64,000 nt of DNA from Pimelobacter simplex (GTDB lineage: Bacteria; Actinomycetota; Actinomycetes; Propionibacteriales; Nocardioidaceae). Of the stretch, positions 16,528 through 29,078 are shown piece by piece; positions within the stretch are counted from its first letter, which is position 1, and the number at the start of each line of letters is the position of its first letter. The stretch covers positions 4,092,001-4,156,000 of the forward strand of contig NZ_CP096276.1 of NCBI RefSeq assembly GCF_024662235.1, written 5' to 3'. Position numbers and translations under genes: made by a program. The notes below the pieces were generated by a model. It saw nothing but the letters and a program-made list of their open reading frames with translations, searched no databases and had not been told where the DNA came from.

Positions 16528-19046
16528 GCGGGGGTCTCCTCCGGGCGCGGGACGTCGGGCAGCGGGGCGGCGGGGAGCTCCAGCACGAACGTCAGCCCGC
16601 CACCGGGGGTCTCCTCGGTGGCGATGGTGCCACCCATCGCCTCGGTCAGCCCGGCCGCCACGGCGAGCCCGAGCCCGACGCCCTCCTGGTCGGGTACGTC
16701 GCCGAGCCGCTGGAAGGGCACGAACAGCCGGGCGTGCTCGGCGACCGCGACCCCCGGTCCGGTGTCGGCGATGCGGAGCGTGACCTGGTCGCCGTCGGTG
16801 ACCGCGTCGATCCGGATGCGGGCGCTGGCGGGGGTGTACTTGAGCGCGTTCTCGCAGATGTTGGCGAGCACCCGGTCGAGCAGGCCGGGGTCGGCGAGCA
16901 CCTCGGTCTCGGGGTCGACGGCGACCTCGATCCGCTCGCTGCCGGCCAGCGGCGCGACCGCCTGGTCGACGGCCCGGGTCAGCCCGGTCTCGGTGAGCGC
17001 GACCCGGACCGAGCCGGTGTGGATCCGGCTCATGTCGAGCAGGTTGGTGACGAGCGCGGTGAGCCGGTCGGTGGCCTCCTCGATCGTCTCCAGCAGGTCG
17101 GCCTCGTCCTGGGCCGACCACTGGACGTCGGTGCTGCGCAGGCTCGACACGGCGGCCTTGACCGCGGCCAGCGGCGAGCGCAGGTCGTGGGAGACGGCGG
17201 CGAGCAGGGCGGTCCGGGTCCGGTCGGCCTCGGCCAGCCGCAGCCGCTCGACCTCGGCCCGGGTGGCCCGGCGCCGCTCGGCCATGACGCCGGCATAGGC
17301 GGCGTAGGCGTTGAGCAGGCCGCGCTCGGAGGCGGGCAGCCGCGAGCCGGCGAGGACCAGGACGGTCTGCTCGTCGATGTCGGCGCTCATGTCGGCGGCC
17401 TCGACGCTCGCGGGCGGCGTACCGCAGGAGCCGACGACCTCCTCGCCCCCGCCGGTACGACGGATCACCGCGGCGCCGCGGGCGCTGAAGAGCTCGCAGG
17501 CCGACGAGAGCAGTCCGGCCAGGTCGTCGCTGGCGTTGAGCAGGCTGTGCGAGAGCACGGTGAGCGCGTCGGCCTCGGCGCGCGCCTTGGCCGCCTGGGC
17601 GGTACGCCGGGCCGCGATGTCGACGACCGTGGACACCGAGATGCCCACCACGACGAAGAGCAGGATCGCGATCGCGTTCTCGGGCTCGTCGATGGTCAGC
17701 GTGTAGAGCGGCGGCGTGAAGAGCAGGTTGAGCAGCACCCCGCTCAACAGCGCGGCGAGCACGGCCGGGAGCAGGCCGCCGATCAGCGCGGTCACCACGA
17801 CGACGACCATGAGCGTCATCGCCTCGGTGGGCAGGCCGTGCAGGTCGTTGCTCGCCCAGAGCAGCAGGCTGAAGCCGATCGGGCCGAGGACCGCGAAGAC
17901 GAGTCCCCCGATGCGGCGACCGCGGCCGAGGGTGGCGGGCGGGCGCAGCGGGTTGGGACCGCCGCGGCGGGCGTGCTCGTGGGTGACGATGTGGACGTCG
18001 ATGTCGCCGGAGGCGGCGACCACCCGCTCCCCCACGCCCGGGCGCAGCAGTGCGGAGACCCGGCCGCGGCGGCTGGCGCCGATGAGCACCTGGCTGGCGT
18101 TCTCGGCGCGGGCGAAGTCGAGGATGCCTTCGGCCGGGTCGTCGCCGACGACGGTGTGGAAGGTGCCGCCCAGGCCCTCGGCCTTGGCCCGGAGCTGGGT
18201 GAGCCGGTCGGGGGCGATGCCGCTGAGCCCGTCGCGCCGGGTGACGTAGAGCGCCTGCCACTCGCCGCCGGCGCTGCGGCTGGCGATCCGGGCCGCGCGG
18301 CGCATCAGGGTGAGCGACTCGGGCCCGCCGGAGACGGGGACGATCACCCGCTCGCGGGTGGCCCAGGTGGAGTCGATCTCGTGCTGGGCGCGGTAGCGCT
18401 CCAGCCCCTCGTCGACCCGGTCGGCCAGCCAGAGCAGGGCGAGCTCGCGCAGCGCGGTGAGGTTGCCCTCGCGGAAGTAGCGCGAGAGCGCGGCGTCGAT
18501 CTTGTCGGCGGCGTAGATGTTGCCGTGCGCCATCCGCCGGCGCAGCGCCTGCGGGCTCATGTCCACCAGCTCGATCTGGTCGGCGGAGCGGACGACGTGG
18601 TCCGGCACGGTCTCGCGCTGGCGCACCCCGGTGATCGCCTCGGTCACGTCGTTGAGCGACTCCAGGTGCTGGATGTTGACGGTGGTGACGACCTCGATGC
18701 CGGCCTCGAGCAGCGCCTCGACGTCCTGCCAGCGCTTCTCGTGGGTGCTGCCGGGGACGTTGGTGTGGGCGAGCTCGTCGACCAGGACCACCGCGGGCCG
18801 CCGGTCGAGGACGGCCTGGAGGTCCATCTCCTCCAGCACCGCGCCCTTGTAGTCGAGGCGGCGCCGCGGGACCCGCTCGAGGTCCCGCAGCGCCACCTCG
18901 GTCTTGGGGCGGCCGTGCGTCTCGACGTACCCGATGACGACGTCGGTCCCGCGCTCCGCGCGCCGGAAGCCCTCGTCGAGCATCGCGTAGGTCTTGCCCA
19001 CCCCCGGCGCGGCGCCGAGGTAGACGCGCAGCTTGCCTCGGTCCAT
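16524..19046 (-). CDS. kdpD: KDP operon sensor histidine kinase
   Basis: The 840-residue sensor that phosphorylates KdpE. The N-terminal KdpD domain contains a Walker A motif GAAPGVGKT at residues 11-19 and DELAHTNVPGS. A Usp-like domain follows (about 250-370), then a four-helix membrane bundle around 380-490 and a GAF-like region. The kinase core has H620 in AVSHDLRSPLA, then N and G boxes (ENALKYTP, DTGPGV). Length and order match full-length KdpD. It overlaps kdpE by four bases and lies four bases after kdpC, so all six genes form one operon. Confidence 0.95.
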   Translation of the reverse strand: MDRGKLRVYLGAAPGVGKTYAMLDEGFRRAERGTDVVIGYVETHGRPKTEVALRDLERVPRRRLDYKGAVLEEMDLQAVLDRRPAVVLVDELAHTNVPGSTHEKRWQDVEALLEAGIEVVTTVNIQHLESLNDVTEAITGVRQRETVPDHVVRSADQIELVDMSPQALRRRMAHGNIYAADKIDAALSRYFREGNLTALRELALLWLADRVDEGLERYRAQHEIDSTWATRERVIVPVSGGPESLTLMRRAARIASRSAGGEWQALYVTRRDGLSGIAPDRLTQLRAKAEGLGGTFHTVVGDDPAEGILDFARAENASQVLIGASRRGRVSALLRPGVGERVVAASGDIDVHIVTHEHARRGGPNPLRPPATLGRGRRIGGLVFAVLGPIGFSLLLWASNDLHGLPTEAMTLMVVVVVTALIGGLLPAVLAALLSGVLLNLLFTPPLYTLTIDEPENAIAILLFVVVGISVSTVVDIAARRTAQAAKARAEADALTVLSHSLLNASDDLAGLLSSACELFSARGAAVIRRTGGGEEVVGSCGTPPASVEAADMSADIDEQTVLVLAGSRLPASERGLLNAYAAYAGVMAERRRATRAEVERLRLAEADRTRTALLAAVSHDLRSPLAAVKAAVSSLRSTDVQWSAQDEADLLETIEEATDRLTALVTNLLDMSRIHTGSVRVALTETGLTRAVDQAVAPLAGSERIEVAVDPETEVLADPGLLDRVLANICENALKYTPASARIRIDAVTDGDQVTLRIADTGPGVAVAEHARLFVPFQRLGDVPDQEGVGLGLAVAAGLTEAMGGTIATEETPGGGLTFVLELPAAPLPDVPRPEETPA

Positions 19047-19050
19047 GGGC

Positions 19051-19623
19051 TCAGTCTGCCCGCTGCACCGCGAGGTTGAGCTCGAGGACGTTGACCCCGG
19101 GCTCGCCCAGGAAGCCGAGGGACCGCCCGGTCGTGTGCTCCGCCACGAGCCGGCGGACCGTGGCCTCGCTGAGCCCGTTGGCCGCCGCGACGCGCTCGAC
19201 CTGGAGCGCGGCGTACGCCGGGGAGATGTGCGGGTCCAGGCCGGAGCCCGAGGCGGTCAGCGCGTCCGGCGGTACGGCGGCCGGGGCGACGCCCTCGGTC
19301 TGCGCGACCTGCGCCCGGCGCTCGGCGATCAGGGCGAGCAGGTCCGGGTTGCTGGGGCCGAGGTTGCTGGGTGCCGAGGCCAGCGAGTCGTAGTCGTTGG
19401 CCGAGGGACGGCTGTGGAACCACTGCGCGCCCTCGAACCGCTGCCCGAGCAGCCGGGAGCCGACCACCTGGCCGTTGCTCTCGATCGGCTGGCCGTCGGC
19501 GCGGTCGCCGAACGCCTGGCCCGCGGCCCACACGGCGAGCGGGTAGCCGACGCCGAGCAGGACGGTCATCACGAGGAGGAGCCGGAGTCCCGCGAGGGAC
19601 TGGCGGGTGAGGTCAGTGAGCAT
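19051..19623 (-). CDS. kdpC: Potassium-transporting ATPase subunit C
   Basis: KdpC is a single-pass membrane subunit that stabilises the KdpFABC pump and helps ATP binding. The protein has 190 residues with one N-terminal membrane helix (about 13-35) followed by the family signatures NGQVVGSRLLGQ, FHSRPSANDYDSLAS, SNLGPSNPDL and, near the end, GSGLDPHISPAYA and LGEPGVNVLELN. All are intact. It sits five bases after kdpB and four before kdpD. Confidence 0.95.
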   Translation of the reverse strand: MLTDLTRQSLAGLRLLLVMTVLLGVGYPLAVWAAGQAFGDRADGQPIESNGQVVGSRLLGQRFEGAQWFHSRPSANDYDSLASAPSNLGPSNPDLLALIAERRAQVAQTEGVAPAAVPPDALTASGSGLDPHISPAYAALQVERVAAANGLSEATVRRLVAEHTTGRSLGFLGEPGVNVLELNLAVQRAD

Positions 19624-19628
19624 GGTGA

Positions 19629-21668
19629 TCAGCCGATTCCGGGGATGGTCGAGACGAGCAGGTCGATGAGCTTGATGCCGGCGAACGGGACGACGATGCC
19701 GCCCAGCCCGAAGACGAGGATGTTGCGCCGCAGCACCGCCGTCGCCGACGCGGCCCGGAAGCGCACGCCCCGCAGCGCGAGCGGGATCAGGCCGACGATG
19801 ACGAGGGCGTTGAAGATGACGGCCGACAGGATCGCCGACTGCGGCGTGGCCAGGCCCATCACGTTGAGCCGGTCGAGCGAGGGGTACGCCGCGACGAACA
19901 TCGCCGGGATGATCGCGAAGTACTTCGCGACGTCATTGGCGATCGAGAAGGTCGTCAGCGCCCCGCGCGTGATGAGCAGCTGCTTGCCGATCTCGACGAT
20001 GTCGATGAGCTTCGTCGGGTCGGAGTCGAGGTCGACCATGTTGCCGGCCTCCTTGGCGGCCGCGGTGCCGCTGTTCATCGCGACGCCGACGTCGGCCGCG
20101 GCGAGCGCCGGGGCGTCGTTGGTGCCGTCACCGGTCATCGCGACGAGCCGGCCGCCCTCCTGCTCCTTGCGGATGTACGCCATCTTGTCCTCGGGCGTCG
20201 CCTCGGCGAGGAAGTCGTCGACCCCCGCCTCGTCGGCGATCGCCCGCGCGGTGAGGGCGTTGTCGCCGGTGATCATCACCGTGCGGATGCCCATCGAGCG
20301 CAGCTCGTCGAAGCGCTCGCGCATGCCCTGCTTGACGACGTCCTTGAGGTGGACGACGCCCAGCACGCGCCCTTCGGTGGCGCCCGCGTCGATGCAGCCG
20401 ATCACGAGCGGCGTACCGCCGGAGCGGGCGATCTCGTCGACCACGTCGGTGACCTCGGGCGACGGGTTCGCCCCGAGCCAGGCGGCGACGGCGGAGCCGG
20501 CGCCCTTGCGGACCTGGGTGCCGTCGGCGAGGTCGACGCCCGACATGCGGGTCTGCGCGGTGAACTCGACGAAGGCCGCCCCGGCCGGAAGGTCGCGGTC
20601 GTCGGCACCCTGCGTGAGGGCGAGCTCGACGATCGAGCGACCTTCCGGCGTCTGGTCGGCGAGGCTCGACAGCCGCGCGACGTCGCGCAGCCGCTCCTCG
20701 CTCACCCCGGGGGCGGGGACGAACCGGGCCGCCTGGCGGTTGCCGTAGGTGATCGTGCCGGTCTTGTCGAGGAGCAGCGTGCTGACGTCGCCCGCCGCCT
20801 CGACCGCGCGGCCGGACATGGCGAGCACGTTGACCCGCACCAGGCGGTCCATGCCGGCGATGCCGATCGCCGAGAGCAGCGCGCCGATCGTGGTCGGGAT
20901 CAGGCAGACCAGCAGGGCGACCAGGACGACGAGGTCCTGCGGGGCGCCGGCGTAGTCGGCCATCGGCGGCAGCGTGGCCACCGCGGTGAGAAAGACCAGC
21001 GTCAGGCTGACCAGCAGGATCGACAGCGCGATCTCGTTGGGGGTCTTCTTGCGCGAGGTGCCCTCGACGAGCGCGATCATCCGGTCCAGGAAGGTCTCGC
21101 CCGCGGCGGCGGTGATCTTGACGACGATCCGGTCCGAGAGGACCCGGGTACCGCCGGTCACCGCGCTGCGGTCGCCGCCGGCCTCGCGGATCACCGGCGC
21201 GGACTCGCCGGTGATCGCGGACTCGTCGACCGACGCGATGCCCTCGACGACGTCGCCGTCGCCGGGGATCACCTCGCCCGCCTCGACGACGACGAGGTCG
21301 CCGACCTTGAGCCGGGTGCCCGCGACCGGGGTCTCCGTGCCGTCGTCCCCGAGGAGCCGGGCGACCGTGTCGGTCCGGGTGGCCCGCAGCGAGGCGGCCT
21401 GCGCCTTGCCGCGGCCCTCGGCGACCGCCTCGGCGAGGTTGCCGAAGACGACGGTCAGCCAGAGCCAGATCGCGACCGAGATCGTGAACAGGCTGGGGTC
21501 GGCGACCGCGGCGACGGTCGTCGCGACCGAGCCGAGCCAGACCAGGAACATCACCGGGGAGCGCCACAGGTGACGCGGATCCAGCTTGCGGAGCGCCTCC
21601 GGGAGCTGCGCGAGCGCCTGGGCTCCGAGCAGGCGCAGGGAGGTGCGGGGGACGGCGTGGGTGGTCAT
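19629..21668 (-). CDS. kdpB: Potassium-transporting P-type ATPase subunit B
   Basis: The catalytic subunit that hydrolyses ATP to drive K+ uptake. The phosphorylated aspartate is D301 in [13 protein letters not shown]; the TGES loop of the actuator domain (ITGESAPVI) and the hinge [13 protein letters not shown] are intact. It has 679 residues, near the family norm. The ATG at 21668 overlaps the kdpA stop by four bases. A long membrane region near the C-terminus completes the pump. I see nothing missing. Confidence 0.96.
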   Translation of the reverse strand: MTTHAVPRTSLRLLGAQALAQLPEALRKLDPRHLWRSPVMFLVWLGSVATTVAAVADPSLFTISVAIWLWLTVVFGNLAEAVAEGRGKAQAASLRATRTDTVARLLGDDGTETPVAGTRLKVGDLVVVEAGEVIPGDGDVVEGIASVDESAITGESAPVIREAGGDRSAVTGGTRVLSDRIVVKITAAAGETFLDRMIALVEGTSRKKTPNEIALSILLVSLTLVFLTAVATLPPMADYAGAPQDLVVLVALLVCLIPTTIGALLSAIGIAGMDRLVRVNVLAMSGRAVEAAGDVSTLLLDKTGTITYGNRQAARFVPAPGVSEERLRDVARLSSLADQTPEGRSIVELALTQGADDRDLPAGAAFVEFTAQTRMSGVDLADGTQVRKGAGSAVAAWLGANPSPEVTDVVDEIARSGGTPLVIGCIDAGATEGRVLGVVHLKDVVKQGMRERFDELRSMGIRTVMITGDNALTARAIADEAGVDDFLAEATPEDKMAYIRKEQEGGRLVAMTGDGTNDAPALAAADVGVAMNSGTAAAKEAGNMVDLDSDPTKLIDIVEIGKQLLITRGALTTFSIANDVAKYFAIIPAMFVAAYPSLDRLNVMGLATPQSAILSAVIFNALVIVGLIPLALRGVRFRAASATAVLRRNILVFGLGGIVVPFAGIKLIDLLVSTIPGIG

Positions 21669-23323
21669 GCGAGGGCCTCTGCGATCGGTCCGAGAGCGAG
21701 CGCCGGGAAGTACGTGAGGCCGGTCATGATGAGGATGACGCCGACCAGCATCCCGACGAAGAGGGGCTTGTGGGTGGGCAGGGTGCCGGCGGTCTCGGGG
21801 ACCTTGCCCTGCTGGGCGAGCGAGCCGGCCAGCAGCAGGACGAGGACGATCGGGATCAGCCGGCCGAGCAGCATCGCGAGGCCGATGGTGACCTGGAAGA
21901 AGGTCGAGGTCACCGTGATCCCGCCGAACGCGCTGCCGTTGTTGTTGGCGCCGGACGTGTAGGCGTAGAGCACCTCGCTGAAGCCGTGCCCGCCCGGATT
22001 GCCCATCGCGTCGGGGGTCGCGCCGAGCGCCATCGCGACACCGGTGCCGACGAGCACGAGGGCCGGGGTGGTCAGCGTGTAGAGCGCGACGAAGGTCATC
22101 TGGCGCGCGCCGATCTTCTTGCCCAGCAGCTCGGGCGTGCGCCCGACCATGAGGCCGGCCACGAAGACCGTGAGGATCGCCATCACGAGGATGCCGTAGA
22201 TGCCCGATCCCACACCGCCGGGCGTGATCTCGCCGAGCATCATGTTGACCAGGACGCCGCCTCCGCCGGCCGGGGTGAACGAGTCGTGCGCGGAGTTGAC
22301 CGCGCCGGTCGACGTACCGGTGGTGGCCATGCCGAACAGCGCCGAGGCCCACTCGCCGAACCGGGTCTCCTTGCCCTCCATCGCGGCACCCGCGGCCTGC
22401 GCGGTGACCGAGTGCCCGCCGACCTCGGCCGCGGTGACCACGGTCAGCGAGACCGCCATCAGGAAGAGCATCGCGCCGAGCACGGCCAGGCCCTGGCGGC
22501 GCTTGCCGAGCAGGGTGCCGAGCGTGCGGGTCAGCGCGATCGGGATGACGAGGATCAGGAAGATCTCGAGCAGGTTCGTGAAACCGCTGGGGTTCTCGAA
22601 CGGGTGCGCCGAGTTGGCGTTGAAGAAGCCGCCGCCGTTGGTGCCGAGCTCCTTGATCGCCTCCTGGCTGGCGACCGGTCCCCCGGTGAGCACCTGGTCG
22701 GCGCCCGAGAGCGTGTGCATCGTCGAGTCCGAGAACGACTGGATGACACCGCCCGCGATGAGCAGCAGAGCGCCCACGAAGGCGATCGGCAGCAGGATCC
22801 GCAGGGTGCCCCGGGTCAGGTCGACCCAGAAGTTGCCCAGCGTGCCGTCCTTGACCCGCACGAAGCCGCGGACCAGCGCGATCGCGACCGCCATGCCGAC
22901 CGCCGCGGACAGGAAGTTCTGCACCGCCAGCCCGGCCATCTGGGCCGTGAAGCCGAGGGTGGACTCACCGGCGTACGACTGCCAGTTGGTGTTGGCCACG
23001 AAGGACGCCGCGGTGTTGAAGGACATCCAGAACGGCATCCCGGGCAGGTCCCGGTTCATCGGCAGGTGGGACTGCCCGATCAGGATGGCCATGAGCACCA
23101 CGACGCCGACGAGCGAGAAGCCCACGACGCTGAGCGCGTAGGCCTTCGGGCTCTGCTCGACGTCGGGGCGCACCCCGCTGAGGCGGTAGACCAGGCGCTC
23201 CACGCGCAGGTGACGGGACGAGGTGTAGACGCGCGCCATGTAGTCGCCGAGGGGGACGTACACGGCCGCGAGGAGGAGGGCCAGGACTGCGACGCTCAGC
23301 AGCCCGGCAAGCGTGTCGGACAT
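21665..23323 (-). CDS. kdpA: Potassium-transporting ATPase subunit A
   Basis: The 552-residue channel-like subunit that selects and passes K+. It has about ten membrane segments and four selectivity-filter-like repeats; recognisable pieces are [43 protein letters not shown] and [14 protein letters not shown]. The start ATG lies two bases before the kdpF stop (reading on the minus strand, kdpF comes first). Its C-terminus overlaps kdpB by four bases. Confidence 0.96.
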   Translation of the reverse strand: MSDTLAGLLSVAVLALLLAAVYVPLGDYMARVYTSSRHLRVERLVYRLSGVRPDVEQSPKAYALSVVGFSLVGVVVLMAILIGQSHLPMNRDLPGMPFWMSFNTAASFVANTNWQSYAGESTLGFTAQMAGLAVQNFLSAAVGMAVAIALVRGFVRVKDGTLGNFWVDLTRGTLRILLPIAFVGALLLIAGGVIQSFSDSTMHTLSGADQVLTGGPVASQEAIKELGTNGGGFFNANSAHPFENPSGFTNLLEIFLILVIPIALTRTLGTLLGKRRQGLAVLGAMLFLMAVSLTVVTAAEVGGHSVTAQAAGAAMEGKETRFGEWASALFGMATTGTSTGAVNSAHDSFTPAGGGGVLVNMMLGEITPGGVGSGIYGILVMAILTVFVAGLMVGRTPELLGKKIGARQMTFVALYTLTTPALVLVGTGVAMALGATPDAMGNPGGHGFSEVLYAYTSGANNNGSAFGGITVTSTFFQVTIGLAMLLGRLIPIVLVLLLAGSLAQQGKVPETAGTLPTHKPLFVGMLVGVILIMTGLTYFPALALGPIAEALA

Positions 23324-23325
23324 GT

Positions 23326-23415
23326 CTAGAAGCGCTCCGGGAGGACCAGGGCCACGAGGAGGTAGATCGCCACGGCGATCACCCCCGCGATCAGCAGGCC
23401 GCTTTCAATACTCAT
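23326..23415 (-). CDS. kdpF: KdpF small membrane subunit
   Basis: A 29-residue protein that begins MSIESG and ends LPERF, with one hydrophobic helix between. KdpF helps stabilise the KdpABC complex. Position (first gene of kdpFABCDE, two bases before kdpA), size and the single helix all fit, and the final LPERF-type end is typical of KdpF. It is too short for common ORF cutoffs and easily missed. The kdp promoter should lie between 23416 and about 23520; I could not define it. Confidence 0.9.
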   Translation of the reverse strand: MSIESGLLIAGVIAVAIYLLVALVLPERF

Positions 23416-23525
23416 GTGGCCGAGCCTGGCCCGGCTCCCGCCCGGAACCCCGTGTCTTGATGCGTTCTTAGCGCCCGTTGACGCCGTCTTGCCGCCGCTG
23501 TGGTCCGGCGCACCACCCGGAGCCG

Positions 23526-23563
23526 CCGAGGGCTCCCCGGACCGTGGTCCGGGGAGCCCTCGG
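23526..23563 (-). terminator. Strong hairpin terminator after clpB
   Basis: Two perfect 18-base arms (23526-23543 and 23546-23563) with a two-base centre. It begins 20 bases after the clpB stop. There is no T-tract on either side. It would also separate clpB from the kdp promoter region. Confidence 0.8.
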
Positions 23564-23583
23564 GTGCTGCGGGCCGGGCGTGC

Positions 23584-26175
<2,592 letters not shown>

Positions 26176-26632
26176 GTGCAGAGTCTCTCCTGTGTCGTTG
26201 GGATGATCGACTTGACCACCTCAACGTCAGCAAAGTTGAGTCCATTCCACTCAACTCTGAGAAATCTGCGAGCGCCGTCATCCGTGCCGCACGACCACGG
26301 GCACGAACCGGTTCCGCGGCGCACCACCCTTCCGCGTGTCGGTGTTGCCGACGCCGACCACCCGCACCCAGCCTCTCGAGGGGCGTACGGGGAGCAGCCT
26401 CATGGTCGGCCCGCGGATGTCGCCCGCCGGGTCACCCGGTGGGCGGTGCGTCACGGTCGGCCCGGGCTGTCCTCCTGGTCCCCGGAGAAGGCCACGACCC
26501 CACACCGTGCTGGCCACAGGGCCGACCGCGCCTGTCCACGGTGGCACGACGCGCGACCTCCGCGGCGATTGTTTCGGTCCCGACCGGTGCTGAAACGCGG
26601 CAGGAGCGACGTCGCCGGGGCACCATGTCCTG
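26176..26632. other. Gene-poor region between clpB and the XRE regulator
   Basis: This 457-base gap holds the clpB leader and HAIR box at its left end. Beyond about 26280 I see no convincing gene. The decamer GGTCGGCCCG occurs twice in direct orientation (near 26404 and 26455). Small frames on both strands look like chance in GC-rich DNA. Confidence 0.5.
26235..26255. promoter_or_regulatory. HAIR box (HspR operator) upstream of clpB
   Basis: GTTGAGT, seven bases, ACTCAAC. The known HspR site is CTTGAGT-N7-ACTCAAG; only the outermost base pair differs and the palindrome is kept. HspR is encoded in this window at 35485-35916. Confidence 0.88.
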
Positions 26633-28126
26633 GTGGCTCGGCACACCGATGAGATCGACGACCCCTCCCCGCTGGCGGGCGCCCGGATCGACGTGTCCGC
26701 GCGGATCGGCTGGCTGCTGCGGACGACGCGCGCCGCGGCCGGCGTACCGCTGCGGGAGCTGGCCCGGCGGGCCGGCGAGGAGAGCGCGCTGTCCCCGGCG
26801 ACGCTGTCGCGGGTCGAGACGGCGGGCCGGCGCAGCGGGCGGGTGATCGCGGCCTACGAACGGTCCCTCGGGCTGCCCTACGGTCACCTGCGGGCACCGG
26901 TCGACGTCCTGGCGCGCACGTTCTCGTACGCTCCGGCCGACACCGAGCCCTATCTCCCCGAGCCGACGCTCGCCGGCTTCAGCACCGCCTGCGACGCCGT
27001 CGCGGTCGACGAGGTCGCCGGCCACGACTGGCTGCGGTTCGCGGAGTACCACACGCTGACCCCCTTCGGCCTGCCCACCGCGACGGTCCGCCCGCTGGTC
27101 GCGCGGCTGGTCGGCGAGGTCGGGCGCTCGGCGGGCGCGGCCTACCAGCTGCGCTACGAGGCGCTGAGCAAGCTCCGCTGCAGCCCGTACGGCGACGTGG
27201 TCGCCGAGGAGATCCGCCAGGCGCTCGAGGTCCCCGGCATCCAGCGCTCCGGCGACCTGCTCAGCGCGGTCACCGAGCGACCCACCCCCGAGCTCGTCAC
27301 CTGGTGCGGCGAGCTGCTCGGGCACGAGTCCTGGCTGGTCGCCCGCTCCGGCTGCCTCGGCATCCAGAACATGCGCAGCGTCGGCGGCCTGCGCCGCTCC
27401 GACTGGCTGCCGCTGGTGCCGGTGTTCGCCGCCGCCTGCGACGCGGCGGCCGGCGACCCGCTGCGCCAGCCGATCCTCAGCGGCACGCTCGCGTGCTGCC
27501 CACCCGAGTTCCGTGCGGCCGTCCGGGCCCTGCTCACCGAGGAGCTGGTCGAGCCGCGCCGGGCCGCCGCCTGGAACCGCAGCCGGCGCAACCGCCACTT
27601 CGCCCACGCCTCCGCGCTCGCCGGCCAGATCACCGGGTCGAGCCAGGGCGAGACGATGCTGGCGCGTCTGCTCTTCGAGGTGCTCTACGACTTCCGCGCC
27701 ACCCACGTGACGACGTCCTGCTTCCTGCTCGCCGCCTCACCGTTCGCCGACGCGGTCCGCGAGCGGCTGTGCGTCACGGCGCTCGACGGGCCGGACGAGA
27801 CGACCCGGCACGGGGCGGCGTACGCGTTCTCGACCCTGATGATCCCCTTCGAGACCGCCGATCCGGTGCCGTGGCTGGCCTCCCCCGACCCGGTCGTGCG
27901 CGGCGCCGGGCTGAGCATCTGCGGCTGGGCCGGCGTCCCGCTGCCGGGCGACCTGCTCCGCAGCCTGGTCACCGCGGACGACGAGGTGGCCCGCGACGCG
28001 CTGTTCGCCGCGGGCATGTCCGAGCAGCCCGAGCTCGGCGCGCTCGCCGCGGCCCGGCGGCTACCGGCACCGGTCCGCGCCGGCGCCCGCTGGTGGGCGG
28101 CGACGGGCGGCCGGATCATCCGCTAG
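26633..28126 (+). CDS. XRE-type helix-turn-helix protein with long helical C-terminal region
   Basis: A 497-residue regulator-like protein. Residues about 20-80 form a helix-turn-helix (RIGWLLRTTRAAAGVPLRELARRAG, broken here by its turn, then LSPATLSRVETAGR). The remaining 400 residues are soluble and helix-rich with repeating short helices (for example PVVRGAGLSICGWAG), which may be a HEAT-like repeat array; this is inference. Regulators of this shape are common in actinobacteria and often sense an unknown ligand. GTG 26633 was chosen as the first start before the DNA-binding part. Target genes are unknown; it is convergent with the DUF4393 gene. Confidence 0.75.
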   Translation: MARHTDEIDDPSPLAGARIDVSARIGWLLRTTRAAAGVPLRELARRAGEESALSPATLSRVETAGRRSGRVIAAYERSLGLPYGHLRAPVDVLARTFSYAPADTEPYLPEPTLAGFSTACDAVAVDEVAGHDWLRFAEYHTLTPFGLPTATVRPLVARLVGEVGRSAGAAYQLRYEALSKLRCSPYGDVVAEEIRQALEVPGIQRSGDLLSAVTERPTPELVTWCGELLGHESWLVARSGCLGIQNMRSVGGLRRSDWLPLVPVFAAACDAAAGDPLRQPILSGTLACCPPEFRAAVRALLTEELVEPRRAAAWNRSRRNRHFAHASALAGQITGSSQGETMLARLLFEVLYDFRATHVTTSCFLLAASPFADAVRERLCVTALDGPDETTRHGAAYAFSTLMIPFETADPVPWLASPDPVVRGAGLSICGWAGVPLPGDLLRSLVTADDEVARDALFAAGMSEQPELGALAAARRLPAPVRAGARWWAATGGRIIR

Positions 28127-28128
28127 GG

Positions 28129-29052
28129 CTAGGGGCCGTTGTCGATCTCGGGCGGCGCCTCGTGCTCGGGCAGGTCGCCGCTCGCGGTCTCCTCGTCGAC
28201 CAGGGCGAGCCGGCAGAACTCGTCGCCGAAGGGCGTGAGGTGGATGCTGCGCCGGACCACCTTGGCGAACTTCACCGAGTGCATCGCGCCCAGCACGTCG
28301 GGCTGCGCCTCGAGCACCTGGTACTCCAGGTGGTCGCGCACCGGCTCGCGCGAGAGCCAGATCAGCCCGAGCCGGAACAGGTTGTTGATGTACGACGGCA
28401 CCTGGTCCAGGTAGCGCAGCCCGGCCCGCGGCCCCAGCATGTTGAGCCCCGGCGCGATCAGCTGGCTGTTGACCATCCCGATCGGCCCGCCCGTGCGGAC
28501 GTCGACCGACGGCTGCGGCCCGTCGCGCAGCAGCATCACCAGGATCCGCGCCTCGTCGGGCGCGAGCTCGTCGAGGATCCGGTCGAAGGCGGGGTGCCGG
28601 TCGTCCTGGCTCCACACGTCGCGCGAGCGCGCGAGCAGCTCGTTGCCGCGGTCGCGCAGGGTCTGGGGGCGCGAGCCGACGACCTGGCCGTCCACGACGG
28701 GCGCGGGCGCGAACTCGCGGCGCTCGGGCGCGGCGGTGCCACCGCCCAGCGACTCGCCGGCCCGCAGCAGCGCGGTGGCCACGGGGACCCCTCCGGAGAC
28801 CTGCCGGGCGACCTCGCCCAGCGCGCCGACGTACGAGCCGACGTCGCGGATCAGCGAGGCGGCCTCGTCGCGGCTGGTGACGGCCTTGCCGACGCGCAGC
28901 CAGTTGCGGGTCGTCGTACGCACGCCCCAGCCGGCGGTGTGCAGCGCGGCCGACCCGGCGACCCGCGCCAGTCCGGGCAACGACTCGGCGACCGCGGGCC
29001 CGGTGAGCGCAGGCAGCCGCGGCAGTCCGTCGTTGTCGAGGTCGTCGGTCAT
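28129..29052 (-). CDS. DUF4393 (Abi-alpha type) family protein
   Basis: A 307-residue protein with the DUF4393/Abi-alpha signature in its centre: DDRHPAFDRILDELAPDEARILVML, here only named by its HPAF and LAPDEARIL parts, followed by GPQPSVDVR. The C-terminal part contains LTPFGDEFCRLAL. The family was first noted in a phage-resistance protein and has no known biochemical activity; most chromosomal members are uncharacterised. A GAAAGG ribosome binding site precedes ATG 29052. It lies 26 bases after the DUF445 gene on the same strand, so the two may be one unit. No phage-defence partner is nearby. Confidence 0.78.
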   Translation of the reverse strand: MTDDLDNDGLPRLPALTGPAVAESLPGLARVAGSAALHTAGWGVRTTTRNWLRVGKAVTSRDEAASLIRDVGSYVGALGEVARQVSGGVPVATALLRAGESLGGGTAAPERREFAPAPVVDGQVVGSRPQTLRDRGNELLARSRDVWSQDDRHPAFDRILDELAPDEARILVMLLRDGPQPSVDVRTGGPIGMVNSQLIAPGLNMLGPRAGLRYLDQVPSYINNLFRLGLIWLSREPVRDHLEYQVLEAQPDVLGAMHSVKFAKVVRRSIHLTPFGDEFCRLALVDEETASGDLPEHEAPPEIDNGP

Positions 29053-29078
29053 GGCCGCCCTTTCGGTGGTCACGGTGG

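Noticed and set aside
26278..26403. 41-codon minus-strand frame in the clpB-XRE gap
   Set aside because: No ribosome binding site, -10 element or family; could be chance.
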